Source of the DNA: an uncultured Jeotgalicoccus sp.
GTDB taxonomy: Bacteria > Bacillota > Bacilli > Staphylococcales > Salinicoccaceae
DNA length: 15,786 nucleotides
Reading direction: 5' to 3'
Assembly: GCA_947631305.1 (NCBI GenBank)
Contig: CANRKV010000019.1
Span: forward strand, 1 to 15,786
Under the pieces are notes generated by a model. It worked only from the letters and a program-made list of their open reading frames with translations, had not been told where the DNA came from and searched no databases. Below, in pieces: positions 15,726 through 15,786 of this stretch (the stretch's first letter is position 1; the number at the start of each line of letters is the position of its first letter). The position numbers and the translations under genes are program-made.

Positions 15726-15786
15726 GTATTTGTCGTGACCGTATTTTTCACAAGGACCCGGTGGAGCGTTTTTCGGGTCACTGTGG
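15711..15786 (-). CDS. Possible C-terminal tail of an unidentified convergent gene
   Basis: On the minus strand one frame entering from the right edge gives 24 codons ending in PPGPCEKYGHDKYKNRA and a TGA stop at 15713-15711. The tail is hydrophilic and basic, as C-termini often are, and the stop lies inside the gatB terminator hairpin, a common layout for convergent genes. Two other frames are also open across this short span, so coding is not proven. I do not recognise the family. In Staphylococcus, gatB is followed by a same-strand dgkB, so a convergent gene would be a local difference. Confidence 0.35.
   Translation of the reverse strand, partial: HSDPKNAPPGPCEKYGHDKYKNRA

Noticed and set aside
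1..15786. An undescribed multi-gene defence, mobile or secretion system
   Set aside because: Every large gene is a recognised core family in near-conserved order, with no repeats, integrase, transposase, CRISPR array or cargo-like gene seen on either strand.

Overview
The window is a gene-dense housekeeping stretch of a low-to-moderate GC Firmicutes chromosome. It most resembles a non-Staphylococcus member of the Staphylococcaceae (Jeotgalicoccus- or Salinicoccus-like). This rests on remembered gene order (ppaC, pncB, nadE, UPF0316, purB, pcrB, pcrA, ligA, camS, gatCAB) and on near-identical protein lengths and catalytic residue positions to the S. aureus proteins, such as GatA K79/S154/S178 and PurB at 431 residues. 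No putP-like gene lies between camS and gatC, which argues against Staphylococcus itself. The genus is inferred, not proven.

Layout. Positions 1-866 (minus strand) hold most of a manganese-dependent inorganic pyrophosphatase (ppaC), cut by the window edge. A 185-base divergent promoter region follows. Positions 1052-6155 hold a tightly packed plus-strand group: pncB, nadE, a UPF0316/DUF2179 membrane protein, a small NETI-family protein, purB and an M15B (VanY-like) lipoprotein. These genes are joined by short gaps or overlaps and end at a hairpin at 6171-6212. An extended -10 promoter at about 6275 starts a second group, 6316-12369: pcrB, pcrA, ligA, camS. The gatCAB genes (12442-15670) follow, with strong ribosome binding sites on gatC and gatA, and end in a good intrinsic terminator. 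The last 75 bases read on the minus strand as the probable C-terminal tail of a convergent gene that I cannot identify.

How the genes work together. PncB and NadE carry out NAD salvage, and PncB, NadE and many other reactions release pyrophosphate that PpaC removes. PurB makes AMP and AICAR precursors. PcrA and LigA act in DNA repair and replication, and LigA consumes NAD+. PcrB makes heptaprenylglyceryl phosphate. CamS and the M15B protein are surface lipoproteins. GatCAB makes Gln-tRNA(Gln), and Asn-tRNA(Asn) where needed, by transamidation.

I saw no tRNA or rRNA genes, CRISPR arrays, insertion sequences, prophage genes or origin. The window is mostly ordinary core genome and I do not see a new multi-gene system. 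The points worth a second look are small: a variant CamS signal-peptide pheromone region, a NETI protein lacking the NETI residues, the coupling of a wall-peptidase lipoprotein to purB, an inverted repeat over the pncB promoter, and the unidentified tail at the right edge.
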